Shown: piece by piece, positions 1 through 9,225 of the stretch
Layout: every line of letters begins with the position of its first letter
How positions within the stretch are numbered: position 1 is the stretch's first letter
Source: Sphaerothrix gracilis
GTDB taxonomy: Bacteria > Cyanobacteriota > Cyanobacteriia > Phormidesmidales > Phormidesmidaceae
Reading direction: 5' to 3'
NCBI RefSeq assembly: GCF_030405905.1
Contig: NZ_JASATW010000002.1
Span: 1-64,000, forward strand
DNA length: 64,000 nt
Notes under the pieces: generated by a model
The model's input: the letters and a program-made list of their open reading frames with translations, nothing else
Databases searched by the model: none
Told to the model about the DNA's origin: nothing
Made by a program: the position numbers and the translations under genes

Positions 1-62
1 AGTTCACTACCTTTTAATCGACTCTCTGCTGTGCAGTTCTCAAGGCTCTGCCTTAACTGCTT

Positions 63-181
63 TCCTGGTGCTTATGGCGGTGTGGAACCACTCCGACCCA
101 TCCCGAACTCGGTTGTGAAACGCACCTGCGGCGAAGATACTTTGGGGGTTGCCCCACGGGAAAATAGCTCAGTGCCAGGGT
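63..181 (+). rRNA. rrf: 5S ribosomal RNA
   Basis: The sequence opens with TCCTGGTG and closes with CAGTGCCAGG, which pair as the terminal helix. In between lie the conserved segments GAACCACTCCGACCCATCCC and CGAACTCGGTTGTGAAACG. It is the last gene of an rRNA operon. Bases 1-62 are the 23S-5S spacer, so 16S and 23S lie to the left of the window. Ends are good to a few bases. Confidence 0.97.
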
Positions 182-192
182 AACTTTCAAAC

Positions 193-226
193 AAAAAGCG
201 CTTGCCAAATTTGGTAAGCGCTTTTT
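193..226 (+). terminator. rRNA operon intrinsic terminator
   Basis: A 17-bp hairpin with almost no loop: AAAAAGCGCTTGCCAAA is followed by TTTGGTAAGCGCTTTTT. One pair is a G-U wobble and the stem ends in a T run. It lies 12 bases after the 5S gene and closes the rRNA transcript. The A and T tracts would let it work in both directions. Confidence 0.92.
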
Positions 227-314
227 GCATAGGTTACTCTTCTAGTCTGACCGGGTAGTCTTAACTTGCAGCTTTATTGTCTGCGATTGTACTTCTACTC
301 AGGGATGATTTATT

Positions 315-704
315 ATGTCCAGCGCAGGATTGAACAAGTGGATTGTTAGCGGTAACTTAGCGGCAGATGCTCAGATTAAAGTAGTTGAACTCCGCAATGG
401 AGAACAAGCTCAGGTCGCAACGGCCACGCTTTATGTACGAGGTGTCCGCGATCGCGAAAGCTCGTTTACCGTTGCTCTCAATATCTGGCAAAAATCAGCC
501 GCTTGGCGAGCCTTGCCATATTTGAAGAAAGGATCCTTAGTTATTTGCACAGGCAGCATTGAGCCAAGCCCATACGTTTCCAACAGTGATGGACAGCCTA
601 GAGCGGGACTGAAGATGACCGTGCTAGATGTAGACTTAGACCGGGTTCGCAACGAAGAAAACGAAGCGGCGGCAGAATCTGACAAGGTAGCTGCGATCGC
701 ATAG
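315..704 (+). CDS. SSB-like OB-fold protein
   Basis: A 129-residue protein whose first 110 residues read as a single-stranded-DNA-binding OB fold: an N-terminal strand with NKWIVSGNLAAD, a central VALNIWQKSA strand, then KKGSLVICTGSIEPSPY. This resembles the 'kGs.v.v.G.l' strand of SSB proteins. The tail (residues 112-129) is acidic and Ala-rich but lacks the DDDIPF-type tip of a canonical SSB, so it may be a specialised paralogue. The ATG start is the first in frame. It stands alone behind the rRNA terminator. The fold is fairly sure; whether it is the housekeeping SSB is not. Confidence 0.65.
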   Translation: MSSAGLNKWIVSGNLAADAQIKVVELRNGEQAQVATATLYVRGVRDRESSFTVALNIWQKSAAWRALPYLKKGSLVICTGSIEPSPYVSNSDGQPRAGLKMTVLDVDLDRVRNEENEAAAESDKVAAIA

Positions 705-781
705 CCTAGATACAGTGCAATAGCTCAGAGTGTTAGAGCGATCGCAGTTTTAAGCAGCTTTCCAGCTTTGAGCCGCTTTGT

Positions 782-1900
782 TCAAGAACCGTAGGAGACG
801 GGCTGCAATTCAAAATAGCTGTAGAGTGTATTTAGAATAGCTTCTTTTTGAGCTGTCATTTCTCCGCTCTGTGCAGCAATCTGTTCGCAGCGCTCAACGA
901 GGGGCCTTGCCAGTTCCTGATCGAGTTTTGGTAAAAGGGCTTCTAGTGGCTTGGGTGCTCGTGCATTGTCTGCGATCGCTTGGGCTGACTGCTCGGAAAT
1001 AGCTAGCTTTTGCAGTTCTTGAGAAATTTGTGACCAAGACTGCTCTGGGTAGCTAGCCAAAATCATGTGGGCTGTAATCTGATCCATGATGGCCTGCTGC
1101 TCAGTGATAGATTGCATGTATTTGGCTTGGTCACGCTGAATAGTTTCTGCATCCTGCTGGGTAAACTCACCGTTTTGCTTGGCTTGGTAGAAGCGGCGAG
1201 CTGCATATCCTAAGCCGTACAGCAGAACTAAGTTGCTGGAAGCGCCGACAACAGCGCCGACCCCAGGAATAATCTCAGCAAAACTAAAACCTGTTTTGAG
1301 CAAGCCAGATCCTCCCAGGGAAAGGCCAAAAATTGTCAGCACCTCTCCTCGCCTAGCCGGATTGTCTAGCGGAAAACCGTAGGCATAGGCAATCCGGTAA
1401 ATCATCTCAGACTGCAGCTTTGTTGTAGCGGCTAAATCAATGGCCAATAAAGCAATCGCCACTGGAGGGATAATATTGGTCATCAGGCCAATGCCTCCAG
1501 CCTTTAAGGCTGTATCTACAATGATGCGATGGGCAATCTCGTCTGCGCTCTCAGAGGGGTACTGCTGCTTGAGCTGCTCAACATCCGATTCTGCCTGTTC
1601 GATATCGGCCTGTCCGAGCGATCCCATCCAGCCCAGGCCAGGAATTTTAGAGATAAGCTGCAGCAGCGGATTGTCAAGGATGGGTGCAATCAGCTGCCCG
1701 GCAATCTCAGTCGTTTGTTCAACCGACTTATGGGCTGTGGCTTCAGCTTGGGTGCTAGCCTCGGTAACGGTCTTCGAGGCCGTGCCTGCTATCCACTGCA
1801 GCCCCTTAACCGCAAAGTCAGCAGCAAATTCACCGGCCTGCTGCGCCGAAGCCAACGCCTCGGCAATGTTTTGAGAAAAATCTGTTTGATTCTCAGCCAT
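782..1900 (-). CDS. EcsC-like membrane-associated protein
   Basis: A protein of about 372 residues with an Ala/Gln/Glu-rich N-terminal region and a central block typical of EcsC-like proteins: LLAIDLAATTKLQSEMIYRI, then AYGFPLDNPARRGEVL, then hydrophobic Gly-rich helices (IIPGVGAVVGASSN). The family is named after B. subtilis EcsC, but its biochemical role is unknown. The Gly/Ala-rich helices suggest membrane contact. I start it at the ATG at 1900, because GGGAG lies nine bases upstream; a longer frame reaches 1927 without a better ribosome site. It is a single gene on the minus strand. Confidence 0.7.
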   Translation of the reverse strand: MAENQTDFSQNIAEALASAQQAGEFAADFAVKGLQWIAGTASKTVTEASTQAEATAHKSVEQTTEIAGQLIAPILDNPLLQLISKIPGLGWMGSLGQADIEQAESDVEQLKQQYPSESADEIAHRIIVDTALKAGGIGLMTNIIPPVAIALLAIDLAATTKLQSEMIYRIAYAYGFPLDNPARRGEVLTIFGLSLGGSGLLKTGFSFAEIIPGVGAVVGASSNLVLLYGLGYAARRFYQAKQNGEFTQQDAETIQRDQAKYMQSITEQQAIMDQITAHMILASYPEQSWSQISQELQKLAISEQSAQAIADNARAPKPLEALLPKLDQELARPLVERCEQIAAQSGEMTAQKEAILNTLYSYFELQPVSYGS

Positions 1901-1988
1901 GCTTTCTATCTCCCAAGCTAGGCCCACTTTACCGCTGACTGAGAGTAAATACGTCCAACTTGAGATAGGCGTTGCCTAATTAACGATG

Positions 1989-3002
1989 TTAACGATATTG
2001 CAGATTGAACTGATTGTCTTGATTCACGGTCAGCACTGAGCCGCAAATCGGCACGTTGCCCCAGTTGAGGGGCAGATAGTTACCGCCTAACTGAATCGTT
2101 AAGTTTGCTTGGCAGGCCGCATTTGCGTCTAAGCTGATTGTCTGGGTTTGTCCGGGCGCTAAAGTGCTTGCTAAGGCATCAATGCCTGCAATTTTTAGAG
2201 AGAGCAAGTCAACAGTACCTCGATTAATGACTAGGAACTGGTTATCGCTAGCGGGTGCAGGAATGCTGCTGAGATTGTCACCATTAGCAGCGCGATCGCT
2301 TGTCTGAGCATAGTTGATGACACAAACGGTTTGATAGACAGCATGTTCACCACACCCAGCGCCAGCTGCTGTCCAGCGAGGGTTGAACATATTAGTGCGG
2401 TGTCCTCGATTAGCTACCCCATCATCAATAATCAGGCTCATGATTACGGCTTCAGCGGTGCGAGAACCATAGTCAATGTTCTCACCTACTGATTGCCAGT
2501 TGACGCCAGCTTGAGTCAGTCGTTGGCCTACCGTGCTGCCATCAGCCCCGATATGACCAGTAGCACCGTTTCTTTGGTCTTGGGCCTGTCTTTTGGCTGC
2601 CTGAGCGATCGCTTCTGAGTCGATGAGAGAGCCTACAGATGGCTGATCTCGCAAAAACTGAATGGCTTCTATGACGGCGCGACGTCCTTCATTGGTGCGC
2701 AACGTGCAGCGAGGACCGCAGCCACCAGGAATATTACCTTGGGCATCCATGCGGGCTAGCCAAGATTCTAGCAAGGGAATATAGCTTTGCGGATCCTGCC
2801 GTACCTGGTTTTGCTCTGCAATAATTTCCTGTTCTAAAGTTGCCCAAGTGCTGATTTCTGGGGACTGAGTCTGAGCTATGGCTTCATTGAACAGACCAGG
2901 CAATGTTTGTGGCAATAGAGCTGTCAAACAAAATGCAGCGAAGCCGATCTGGAAGCGCCGTGAGAGCAGCATAGACCCGTAGCGGATGCCTAGAATATCC
3001 AT
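1989..3002 (-). CDS. Secreted CAP (SCP/PR-1) domain protein
   Basis: A 337-residue exported protein. A hydrophobic N-terminus (residues 11-44, ending AIAQ) looks like a signal peptide. The CAP domain follows: an N-terminal LINE-like helix (EQEIIAEQNQVRQDP), then AQAAKRQAQDQ, GHIGADGSTVGQRLTQAG, VGENIDYG, RGHRTNMFNPRW and AGAGCG, with the paired His and Glu of the CAP pocket. A C-terminal beta-rich region of about 90 residues follows. Bacterial CAP proteins are secreted or envelope proteins of uncertain activity. ATG codons at 3002 and 2972 are both possible; the second gives a shorter, more usual signal peptide. Confidence 0.85.
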   Translation of the reverse strand: MDILGIRYGSMLLSRRFQIGFAAFCLTALLPQTLPGLFNEAIAQTQSPEISTWATLEQEIIAEQNQVRQDPQSYIPLLESWLARMDAQGNIPGGCGPRCTLRTNEGRRAVIEAIQFLRDQPSVGSLIDSEAIAQAAKRQAQDQRNGATGHIGADGSTVGQRLTQAGVNWQSVGENIDYGSRTAEAVIMSLIIDDGVANRGHRTNMFNPRWTAAGAGCGEHAVYQTVCVINYAQTSDRAANGDNLSSIPAPASDNQFLVINRGTVDLLSLKIAGIDALASTLAPGQTQTISLDANAACQANLTIQLGGNYLPLNWGNVPICGSVLTVNQDNQFNLQYR

Positions 3003-3046
3003 TTTTTAGTCTGTCAAAACTCAAAGTCCCAACTTTAAAGAAGCTA

Positions 3047-3853
3047 TCAGCGTCTCGATTGTTCCAAGCAGTTACAATCTTCTTGGCGACCATCAGGCAA
3101 AACAGTACGGCAGAGTTTGGCCCCTTCTAGCTCGTGTCCCTGCAGCTCGGCCCATCTCAACTCTGCATCTGTTAAGTCAGCTCCCCAAAATGCTGCTTTC
3201 CATAGCTCAGCCGCCCGCAGCGAGGCTCCCGTCAAATTTGCTTCCTGCAAACTGGCCCCGGTGAGAATAGCATCTCGTAGATTCGCTTTGTGCAGATTGA
3301 CGCCACGCAGGTTAACGCCTTTCAGATTTGCTTTTTGCAAGTCGGCTCCCCTTAAATTGGCACCTCTAAAATCCACTCTTTGCAGGTTAGCGCCGCAAAG
3401 AATAACGCCTTGCAAATTTGCGCCTTGCAAATTGGCTTCAGGCAGTTCAATCTGGGCCAAGTTAGCCCCAGGGGCATCCAATCCTCGCAAAGAGATACCG
3501 TCGTGATGCAGATCTTGCAAGGCTCGCTGCCGTGCATAGCTAGTAGAAACTTTGGCCGCTGCTGCACTATCAATTACACGCCATGCCTCGTAATGCTTTT
3601 GAGCTTTGCGATCGGGAGCACCTTTGAAATACAGAATAACCGCCGCTACGATTGCGATCGATTCAGCTTCAGAGAAGAGGATTTGTAGAGCTTCGCGAGA
3701 AAATATAGTCTGAATAGAATCGACAGGAATTTCATTGACCCAAAGGGCGAGAACTGCCAGACATACAACTGAAATAGTAACTGCTAACCAAGCTGGAATT
3801 GTTTGAATACATTTTTCAAGGTGATGATGTGCTTTGAAGGGCTTCCATCTCAT
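3047..3853 (-). CDS. Membrane-anchored pentapeptide-repeat protein
   Basis: The N-terminal third has two hydrophobic segments (AWLAVTISVVCLAVLALWV and a second near SIAIVAAVILYF). The rest is about 20 tandem A(N/D)LXX pentapeptides, such as ANLQGANLQGVILCGANLQ, which fold as a right-handed square beta-helix. Such proteins are very common in cyanobacteria and few have known roles. The ATG at 3853 is preferred; a TTG at 3889 would add 12 residues. Two cysteines close the protein (DCNCLEQ). Cytoplasmic display of the beta-helix on a membrane anchor is inferred. Confidence 0.85.
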   Translation of the reverse strand: MRWKPFKAHHHLEKCIQTIPAWLAVTISVVCLAVLALWVNEIPVDSIQTIFSREALQILFSEAESIAIVAAVILYFKGAPDRKAQKHYEAWRVIDSAAAAKVSTSYARQRALQDLHHDGISLRGLDAPGANLAQIELPEANLQGANLQGVILCGANLQRVDFRGANLRGADLQKANLKGVNLRGVNLHKANLRDAILTGASLQEANLTGASLRAAELWKAAFWGADLTDAELRWAELQGHELEGAKLCRTVLPDGRQEDCNCLEQSRR

Positions 3854-3935
3854 AGGGAAACTGGCCTCTGGCTGTTGCCGCGGTTGCAAGAGAACCCGCT
3901 AATAGAGAAACATTGCTGCATTGTTTGTATCGTGC

Positions 3936-5447
3936 TCAGTTTTTCAGAGATAAAAAGCTAGCAAAGGCCGGATGAATGCAAAAGTGCTGGATGTTCTCTA
4001 GGTTAATAGTCGGAATTTCATAATGGCCCAAGTAAGCGTTAGCATTGCAGGGTTGCTTTTGAGCAGCCTTTGGAATAGCGGCCTTGAGAAAACCGATGTG
4101 CCATAAAATTTTCTTGAGTTCTAAGTAGTCCATATTGATTACCCAAATAGCCTGATCGACATCGACATCACCGCAGACAATCGCCAGTATAAATAAATCA
4201 AGTTCATCTTTCGAGAAGTAGATACATTTGCCGCGAAATACTTCAAATAGATCAAGCAGATAAGGATACTGAAAGCGATACTCTGCTGCTAAATCCTTGA
4301 TTTTTTGCTCAGAGTACATTTCCTCCGCGGCTAAAATCGCTGGTTCAGTCACCTTATTACCCTTGACGTGGCGTTCTAGACAAAGCTTACAAAACTGTAG
4401 TAATTCTCTTGGTCTAAGCTGAGTCCTATTGATAATATAATCTGCCGAATCTTCACGCCGAGATGATAGCTGAGCTGAAAAAACTGAATTCCAGCGACGA
4501 TGACTGGTCAGCTTTTTGGCTTCTGGAAAAGAATGAACGATTCTTAGACCTAGCAGTTCGATCAGCTCGTCTCTGCCCCAGCGAATAATTTCAACGTCTT
4601 CTCGAATTTTCTGAGCATCGTCATAGATTTGTGGGATATTGTCAAAGAGTTCTTGCCGAATAGAAACATATACTTTAAGATTTGAGCTAATTAGATTTAT
4701 CTTTTGAGTGGCCTGAAAAAGTCCCGCAATAAAGTAGCGAGCATCTTCTGAATTGTCCCAACCTTTGTCTAGCTCATCGACCAAGATTTTAATGCGAGTT
4801 TTTTGCAAGACTTTCTTCAAGCTTGGAACTAGCTCCTTGATTTCTTCTAAGCTGTAGAGAGCTTGTAGTTCTCTGGTTTTTGTAAAAGTTTCTTGAGATT
4901 CAAATTTAGCTTTTTCTAATCGCTTTAGATAGTTGACTAGAATACTAATTGAATTGAGCTGCTGGTTTTGTAAGTTATTACGGACATAGGCATAAATATC
5001 TTTTTGAGGACCAAGCAGTAAGCCTCGTTTATTGGCGGCGATCTTGCTAAAAATTAGATTGTAGAGTAGGTATTGCCAGGCAACAGAGTAGGCGCTTTGT
5101 TTGCCCCAGGAGCCTTCACTTTCGCTACGCAGGTATTCGCAGAGCAGCTCGTATGAATATTCTTCAGGGGAAAGCTCTAAGATCAGATTGCCTTTTCTAG
5201 CTTCTGTGAGAGCAATATATTTGAAAATTGCGCTTTTTCCCGTACCGCGATTACCTACCAGGATCGTTTTATGGCTTTTAAGAAATTTGTGGTAGGTTGA
5301 GTTTTGATAAAAATATTCGGATAGGCCAACTGCAATATCTCGTTCCGCAGAGTCTGATCCTAGATTAAGCTTGTGGATATCTAGCCGCATAAGCCAATAT
5401 TTGACTACGTTTGGTTGTGTAGGTGAAACTTCAGCTTGAATGCTCAA
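3936..5447 (-). CDS. P-loop ATPase, Sll1717-like
   Basis: A 503-residue protein with a Walker A motif GNRGTGKS (about residues 65-72) and a Walker B-like KILVDELDKGWD (about residue 220). A sensor-like region follows, then a C-terminal half resembling a winged helix. The layout and the ELDKGWD motif match the cyanobacterial 'Sll1717 family' of P-loop ATPases, whose function is not established. The frame opens with TTG at 5447, with GAGG four bases upstream; an ATG at 5390 without an obvious ribosome site is the alternative. It is A+T-richer than its neighbours. It could be a regulatory or conflict-system ATPase, but no partner gene is adjacent. Confidence 0.6.
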   Translation of the reverse strand: MSIQAEVSPTQPNVVKYWLMRLDIHKLNLGSDSAERDIAVGLSEYFYQNSTYHKFLKSHKTILVGNRGTGKSAIFKYIALTEARKGNLILELSPEEYSYELLCEYLRSESEGSWGKQSAYSVAWQYLLYNLIFSKIAANKRGLLLGPQKDIYAYVRNNLQNQQLNSISILVNYLKRLEKAKFESQETFTKTRELQALYSLEEIKELVPSLKKVLQKTRIKILVDELDKGWDNSEDARYFIAGLFQATQKINLISSNLKVYVSIRQELFDNIPQIYDDAQKIREDVEIIRWGRDELIELLGLRIVHSFPEAKKLTSHRRWNSVFSAQLSSRREDSADYIINRTQLRPRELLQFCKLCLERHVKGNKVTEPAILAAEEMYSEQKIKDLAAEYRFQYPYLLDLFEVFRGKCIYFSKDELDLFILAIVCGDVDVDQAIWVINMDYLELKKILWHIGFLKAAIPKAAQKQPCNANAYLGHYEIPTINLENIQHFCIHPAFASFLSLKN

Positions 5448-5612
5448 ATTTCCTCAAACTGATATAGCAGACTGAACTTTATGAGTAATATGCAATGTCA
5501 ATCATACGCGATCGCTAATCTTTGCCAATACGTTGTCTATCAAATAAGCTCTGCCCGATGACCCAGGTGGAAGCACTGCGAGCCTTGTATTCTAAAAGTG
5601 CTGAAAATATAG

Positions 5613-6767
5613 ATGCTGAGAAACGCGATGAGCGACTGGAAACGCCGACTATCGCAGTGGACAAGCCAGCTTAATGCTACTTTTGGTGCTTGGAAATCTG
5701 AGCTAAATAAGCTGCTTCATATTCGAGAGCCTCTAAAGATCGTGCCTTATCGCAGCTATGGAACGCCCAAGCGCGTCTGGCTGATGGGGCGCGTATTGCA
5801 GAATAAAGGCATCCGTTCACGACCTAAAGATGCTTCTCTCTGGAAAAACCTACTCAATATGTATCGTCGCTTTGAGAGCGATGAGGTGCCCAATGCCAGA
5901 GTGGCTGTTACTTTTGCTGAGCAGAGAGTAGAGGTTGTCACCAACCGTGAAGGTTACTTTCAGGCCGAAATCAAACTGCCAGAGGCTTTAGATGGCGATC
6001 GCCTTTGGTATTCCGCCTGCCTAGAATTGTTGCAGCCTCAGCCGCCGCAACAGCCACCAGTTATTAACAGGGGATCTGTGCTGGTCCCCACTGCCGCAAC
6101 TCAGTTTGGCGTCATCAGTGATATAGACGATACGATTGTCCATACGGCTGCGACCGATTTTTTTCGTATGGTGCGTATTGCCTACCTGGGAAATGCCCGA
6201 ACGCGCTTGCCCTTCAAAGGGGTAGCTACCTTTTACCAGGCTCTACAACAGGGCCACCAAGAACTAGCCGTTAACCCAATTTTCTACGTTTCTAGCAGCG
6301 CCTGGAACATGTATGACCTTTTCACGGAATTTTTAGAGCTGCAGGAAATTCCGGCTGGGCCGCTGCTGCTGAAAGATACTGAACTGTCTATAGAGAACCT
6401 GTTGAGCTTTGACCATATGGCTCACAAACGCGAAAAAATTGAGCCCATTCTGCGTTGCTATCCTGATTTACCGTTTATTTTAATTGGCGATAGTGGCCAA
6501 AAGGATGCTGAAATCTACACCCAAATTGCCCAAGACTTTGCAGGTCAAATTTTGGCTATTTATATTCGAGACGTGAGTCAGCAAAATGCTAAGCGGCAGC
6601 GGCAGCTACAGGCGATCGCGCAGGCAGTGAGACGAATCGGTACTCAGTTCTTAGTGGTTGCGGATACCGAAATGGCGGCTATGCACGCTGCTGAACAGGG
6701 TTGGATTAGGGCGGAAACGCTGGAAACGATTGCTCAAGTTTCAAAACAGGAGCGGCAGGTTGCCTAG
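5613..6767 (+). CDS. App1-like phosphatidate phosphatase domain protein
   Basis: A 384-residue protein with the HAD-type catalytic motif DIDDT in FGVISDIDDTIVHTA (about residue 170), then FYVSSSAWNMYDLFTEFL, GPLLLKDT and PFILIGDSGQKDAEIY. This is the full motif set of the App1 catalytic domain (DUF2183). Yeast App1 dephosphorylates phosphatidate; the bacterial substrates are unproven. An N-terminal beta-rich region with RVAVTFAEQRVEVVTNREGY precedes it. The ATG at 5613 is the first; one at 5628 is as likely. No signal peptide is seen. Confidence 0.85.
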   Translation: MLRNAMSDWKRRLSQWTSQLNATFGAWKSELNKLLHIREPLKIVPYRSYGTPKRVWLMGRVLQNKGIRSRPKDASLWKNLLNMYRRFESDEVPNARVAVTFAEQRVEVVTNREGYFQAEIKLPEALDGDRLWYSACLELLQPQPPQQPPVINRGSVLVPTAATQFGVISDIDDTIVHTAATDFFRMVRIAYLGNARTRLPFKGVATFYQALQQGHQELAVNPIFYVSSSAWNMYDLFTEFLELQEIPAGPLLLKDTELSIENLLSFDHMAHKREKIEPILRCYPDLPFILIGDSGQKDAEIYTQIAQDFAGQILAIYIRDVSQQNAKRQRQLQAIAQAVRRIGTQFLVVADTEMAAMHAAEQGWIRAETLETIAQVSKQERQVA

Positions 6768-6888
6768 CCCCTATTTGCGTAGCAGGGCCGTTTTGTTAAA
6801 AAATTAAGCTTCCTGACAGTCTGCTGCAAATGTGGCATAAGCTGCCTTAAGTAGGGAAAACAAAAACGTTTGGTCAAGCGGTTAAAAC

Positions 6889-8091
6889 ATGGGGACTTGG
6901 ATAAAAGAAACGGCACAGGCCATATACCTCATGCAGGGGGGCTACTATATCGACAAAATCGAGAAGCGTCCCTACAACGACGAATATCGTCTCACTATTG
7001 TCAAGATGCACGAATGGTTTAGTCGCCTTGATGCACCGGGAGGAATGACAGTAGCTTGGGAAACCGACGAGCCAGAGCCAGAACCGAAGCCCACTCCCCG
7101 GCAGAAGATTGAGCTTACTCAGGTGCCTAAGTCTGTTGAGGTTAAGGAGCTTTTTCAGATTGAGGGTAGGGCTGACCGCAGCTATGTCGGTCAGTCAGTG
7201 TCGCTTTATTCAGGTGATTTTCTGGCCACTTCTGCGCCCAGGGTGAAGCCAGAAGGAACCTGGCTGATCAACTACCGCTTCTTTAGTGAAGGCAGGCGCA
7301 ACCTGAAGATAAAGATTGAAGATCAAAGCATAGACTTCGTGATTGAGGTTGTCGATCCCCAGCCAGAAGCTAAAGTGATTTCTTTGAGCGGCAGCGTGGG
7401 GCGGGGCGGAAAAAATTATGCTGAAGATGTTTTGCAAGTCAAAGAACGTTTGGCGGAACTAGGGTACGTTTTTTTTCGGCCTGGAATTTATGTCGATTCC
7501 GGAATGCTGCGAGCGATTCAGCTTTTCCAGTCAGTTATTGCGGGTAGGACTACGCTGGGCGGGGATGGGCGAATTGATGTCGGGCAAAGAACCCATCAGT
7601 TTCTCCAAGCGGCTAATGCGCCTAAATGGATGCTGATGCCGATTAAGGGAGATGGTTTTATCAACTTTGAGCGGGCTGACCTGAGCGATCAGCACGACTA
7701 CGGCACCAGTTGGCTGGTAGACGTGATTATTGCGGCGGGCGAACACTATGAGAAAAATCATCGCCGAGGACGGCGGTCGATTTCGCTAATTCCGGTCAAC
7801 GATGTCAGCTATCCCAGCGGTGGTTACACTCCTGACCACAGCGGTCATCAATGCGGCAATGCCTGCGATCTTTCAATTCCGCGCACTGATGGCAGTTACG
7901 GAACCACTTGGCAAAGCAGCAACTACGATCGCGCTGCTACCCGCGCGATTATTCAGGCGCTGCGATCGCAGCGTTTGGTTACACGAGTTTTCTTTAACGA
8001 TCCCCAGTTAATTAATGAGGGACTGAGCCAGTATATAAGGGGACATGACAACCATATCCACTTTGAGATTGGGGTACCTGCCATCTCCTAG
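6889..8091 (+). CDS. LAS-type peptidoglycan peptidase with peptidoglycan-binding-like domain
   Basis: A 400-residue protein. A Glu/Pro linker (residues 60-72) separates a short N-terminal region from a beta domain. Residues 178-240 resemble a peptidoglycan-binding helical domain (VLQVKERLAELGYVF...LRAIQLFQ). The C-terminal domain has HQCGNACD (H320, D327) and HIH (H389, H391), the HxxGxxxD plus HxH zinc set of LAS-fold murein peptidases such as MepA. It probably cuts peptidoglycan stem peptides or cross-links. No signal peptide is visible, so its route to the wall is unclear. The exact bond cleaved cannot be told. Confidence 0.75.
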   Translation: MGTWIKETAQAIYLMQGGYYIDKIEKRPYNDEYRLTIVKMHEWFSRLDAPGGMTVAWETDEPEPEPKPTPRQKIELTQVPKSVEVKELFQIEGRADRSYVGQSVSLYSGDFLATSAPRVKPEGTWLINYRFFSEGRRNLKIKIEDQSIDFVIEVVDPQPEAKVISLSGSVGRGGKNYAEDVLQVKERLAELGYVFFRPGIYVDSGMLRAIQLFQSVIAGRTTLGGDGRIDVGQRTHQFLQAANAPKWMLMPIKGDGFINFERADLSDQHDYGTSWLVDVIIAAGEHYEKNHRRGRRSISLIPVNDVSYPSGGYTPDHSGHQCGNACDLSIPRTDGSYGTTWQSSNYDRAATRAIIQALRSQRLVTRVFFNDPQLINEGLSQYIRGHDNHIHFEIGVPAIS

Positions 8092-8265
8092 TAGACAAGG
8101 GAGTAAGACTGAGCGCATGCCCTTGTAGCGAGTAATTGGTAGCTAAAAACTATTTTTCCTGACTGCTGTGAGTCTAGCTGTTCTGGGTGCGAAGCGATTT
8201 GAAGAGGCTGCAGCCCGCAGGCTGAAAAAACTGGAGAAAATTTCAAATAGCCCAGATTAGAGCAC

Positions 8266-8610
8266 TTACTCAAAGACTGAATCAACTAGAGTATAAGTAT
8301 TAAGTTCACAGAGGTTGACTTCGTAATCTTCAACGAGTACGTCGTCTGCGAACACGGCTAAGATCTTGTATTGGCAAGTATTTAGCTCCTCTACCTCAAT
8401 CATGCCACCGCCCCCCTGGGGAACAGCCGAGAATAAGATATTTTCTTCCCAGTCGGCGCTGTTAAGGGGGCTGAGATATAGTTCAACTAGCGTTCGGCTA
8501 GTTTGATTTTCCAGCGTGAAATAAAGATTTTCTGCGCGAACAGCATGAGTGATCGTACCGGGGACGAAACTGAAGAGGGCCGCGGCAGTTGTTAAAAATA
8601 CCTTTCTCAT
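8266..8610 (-). CDS. Small secreted protein of unknown function
   Basis: A 114-residue protein. MRKVFLTTAAALFSFVPGTITHAVRA looks like a signal peptide with cleavage before ENLYF. The mature part is a compact beta-rich domain with two cysteines (NTCQY and VNLCEL) that could form a disulfide. I recognise the general type, FTLENQTSRTLVELYLSP, from small conserved cyanobacterial exported proteins, but no function is known to me. It is a single gene opposite to its neighbours. Confidence 0.65.
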   Translation of the reverse strand: MRKVFLTTAAALFSFVPGTITHAVRAENLYFTLENQTSRTLVELYLSPLNSADWEENILFSAVPQGGGGMIEVEELNTCQYKILAVFADDVLVEDYEVNLCELNTYTLVDSVFE

Positions 8611-8771
8611 AGTCAGTAGAGTTGTGTGTGGCGCCTATCTCTAGAGTGCCCGAATAAGGGCTTTTCAGGCATAAAGAGTTGGTAAGATTTCAATAACTTT
8701 AGTTAAAGTCTTGAGCGCTGAATTCTACGTTAGCTCAGTGAAACTACGGAAAACCGCAAATTGTATCAGTC

Positions 8772-9167
8772 ATGCTCATTAAAGCTGTTGGCTGGGTCTA
8801 TGTGAAAGCTCGCCGACTTCTCTGCGTCCGCTCTGCAGGTAAAGATGCGTTTTATTTGCCAGGGGGGAAACCAGAGGTGGGCGAGTCAGACTGGCAGGCC
8901 CTATCCCGCGAGGTCCGCGAGGAGTTGCGGGTTGAGCTGTCTCAGTCATCTTGGCAGCTTTGGGCAACAATTGAGGCTCCGGCTCATGGGTATTGCCCAC
9001 CGGCTTGGGTGTGTCTGACCTGCTATCGGGCAGAATTTGTCGGAGTGCTACAGCCTGACTCAGAAATTGAAGAACTGGCTTGGCTGCAATATGGCGATCG
9101 CGATCGCTGCGCCCCGGCGACGGCTGAGGTGATCGCGCTACTATTCTCGCAGCGGCTAATTGACTAA
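8772..9167 (+). CDS. NUDIX hydrolase
   Basis: A 131-residue protein carrying a near-complete Nudix box, GKPEVGESDWQALSREVREE, with the REVxEEL metal-binding glutamates. The final glycine of the consensus is Arg. The family hydrolyses nucleoside diphosphates linked to another moiety; the substrate (for example an oxidised nucleotide or a sugar nucleotide) cannot be predicted. The ATG follows the only in-frame start region. A methyltransferase gene follows in the same direction after 58 bases, so they may be cotranscribed. Confidence 0.9.
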   Translation: MLIKAVGWVYVKARRLLCVRSAGKDAFYLPGGKPEVGESDWQALSREVREELRVELSQSSWQLWATIEAPAHGYCPPAWVCLTCYRAEFVGVLQPDSEIEELAWLQYGDRDRCAPATAEVIALLFSQRLID

Positions 9168-9225
9168 AGTTTTTTGACCGAGACAGGTGAGACAAACTGA
9201 GCGCCCCTTACTTCAAGGCTGAGCT

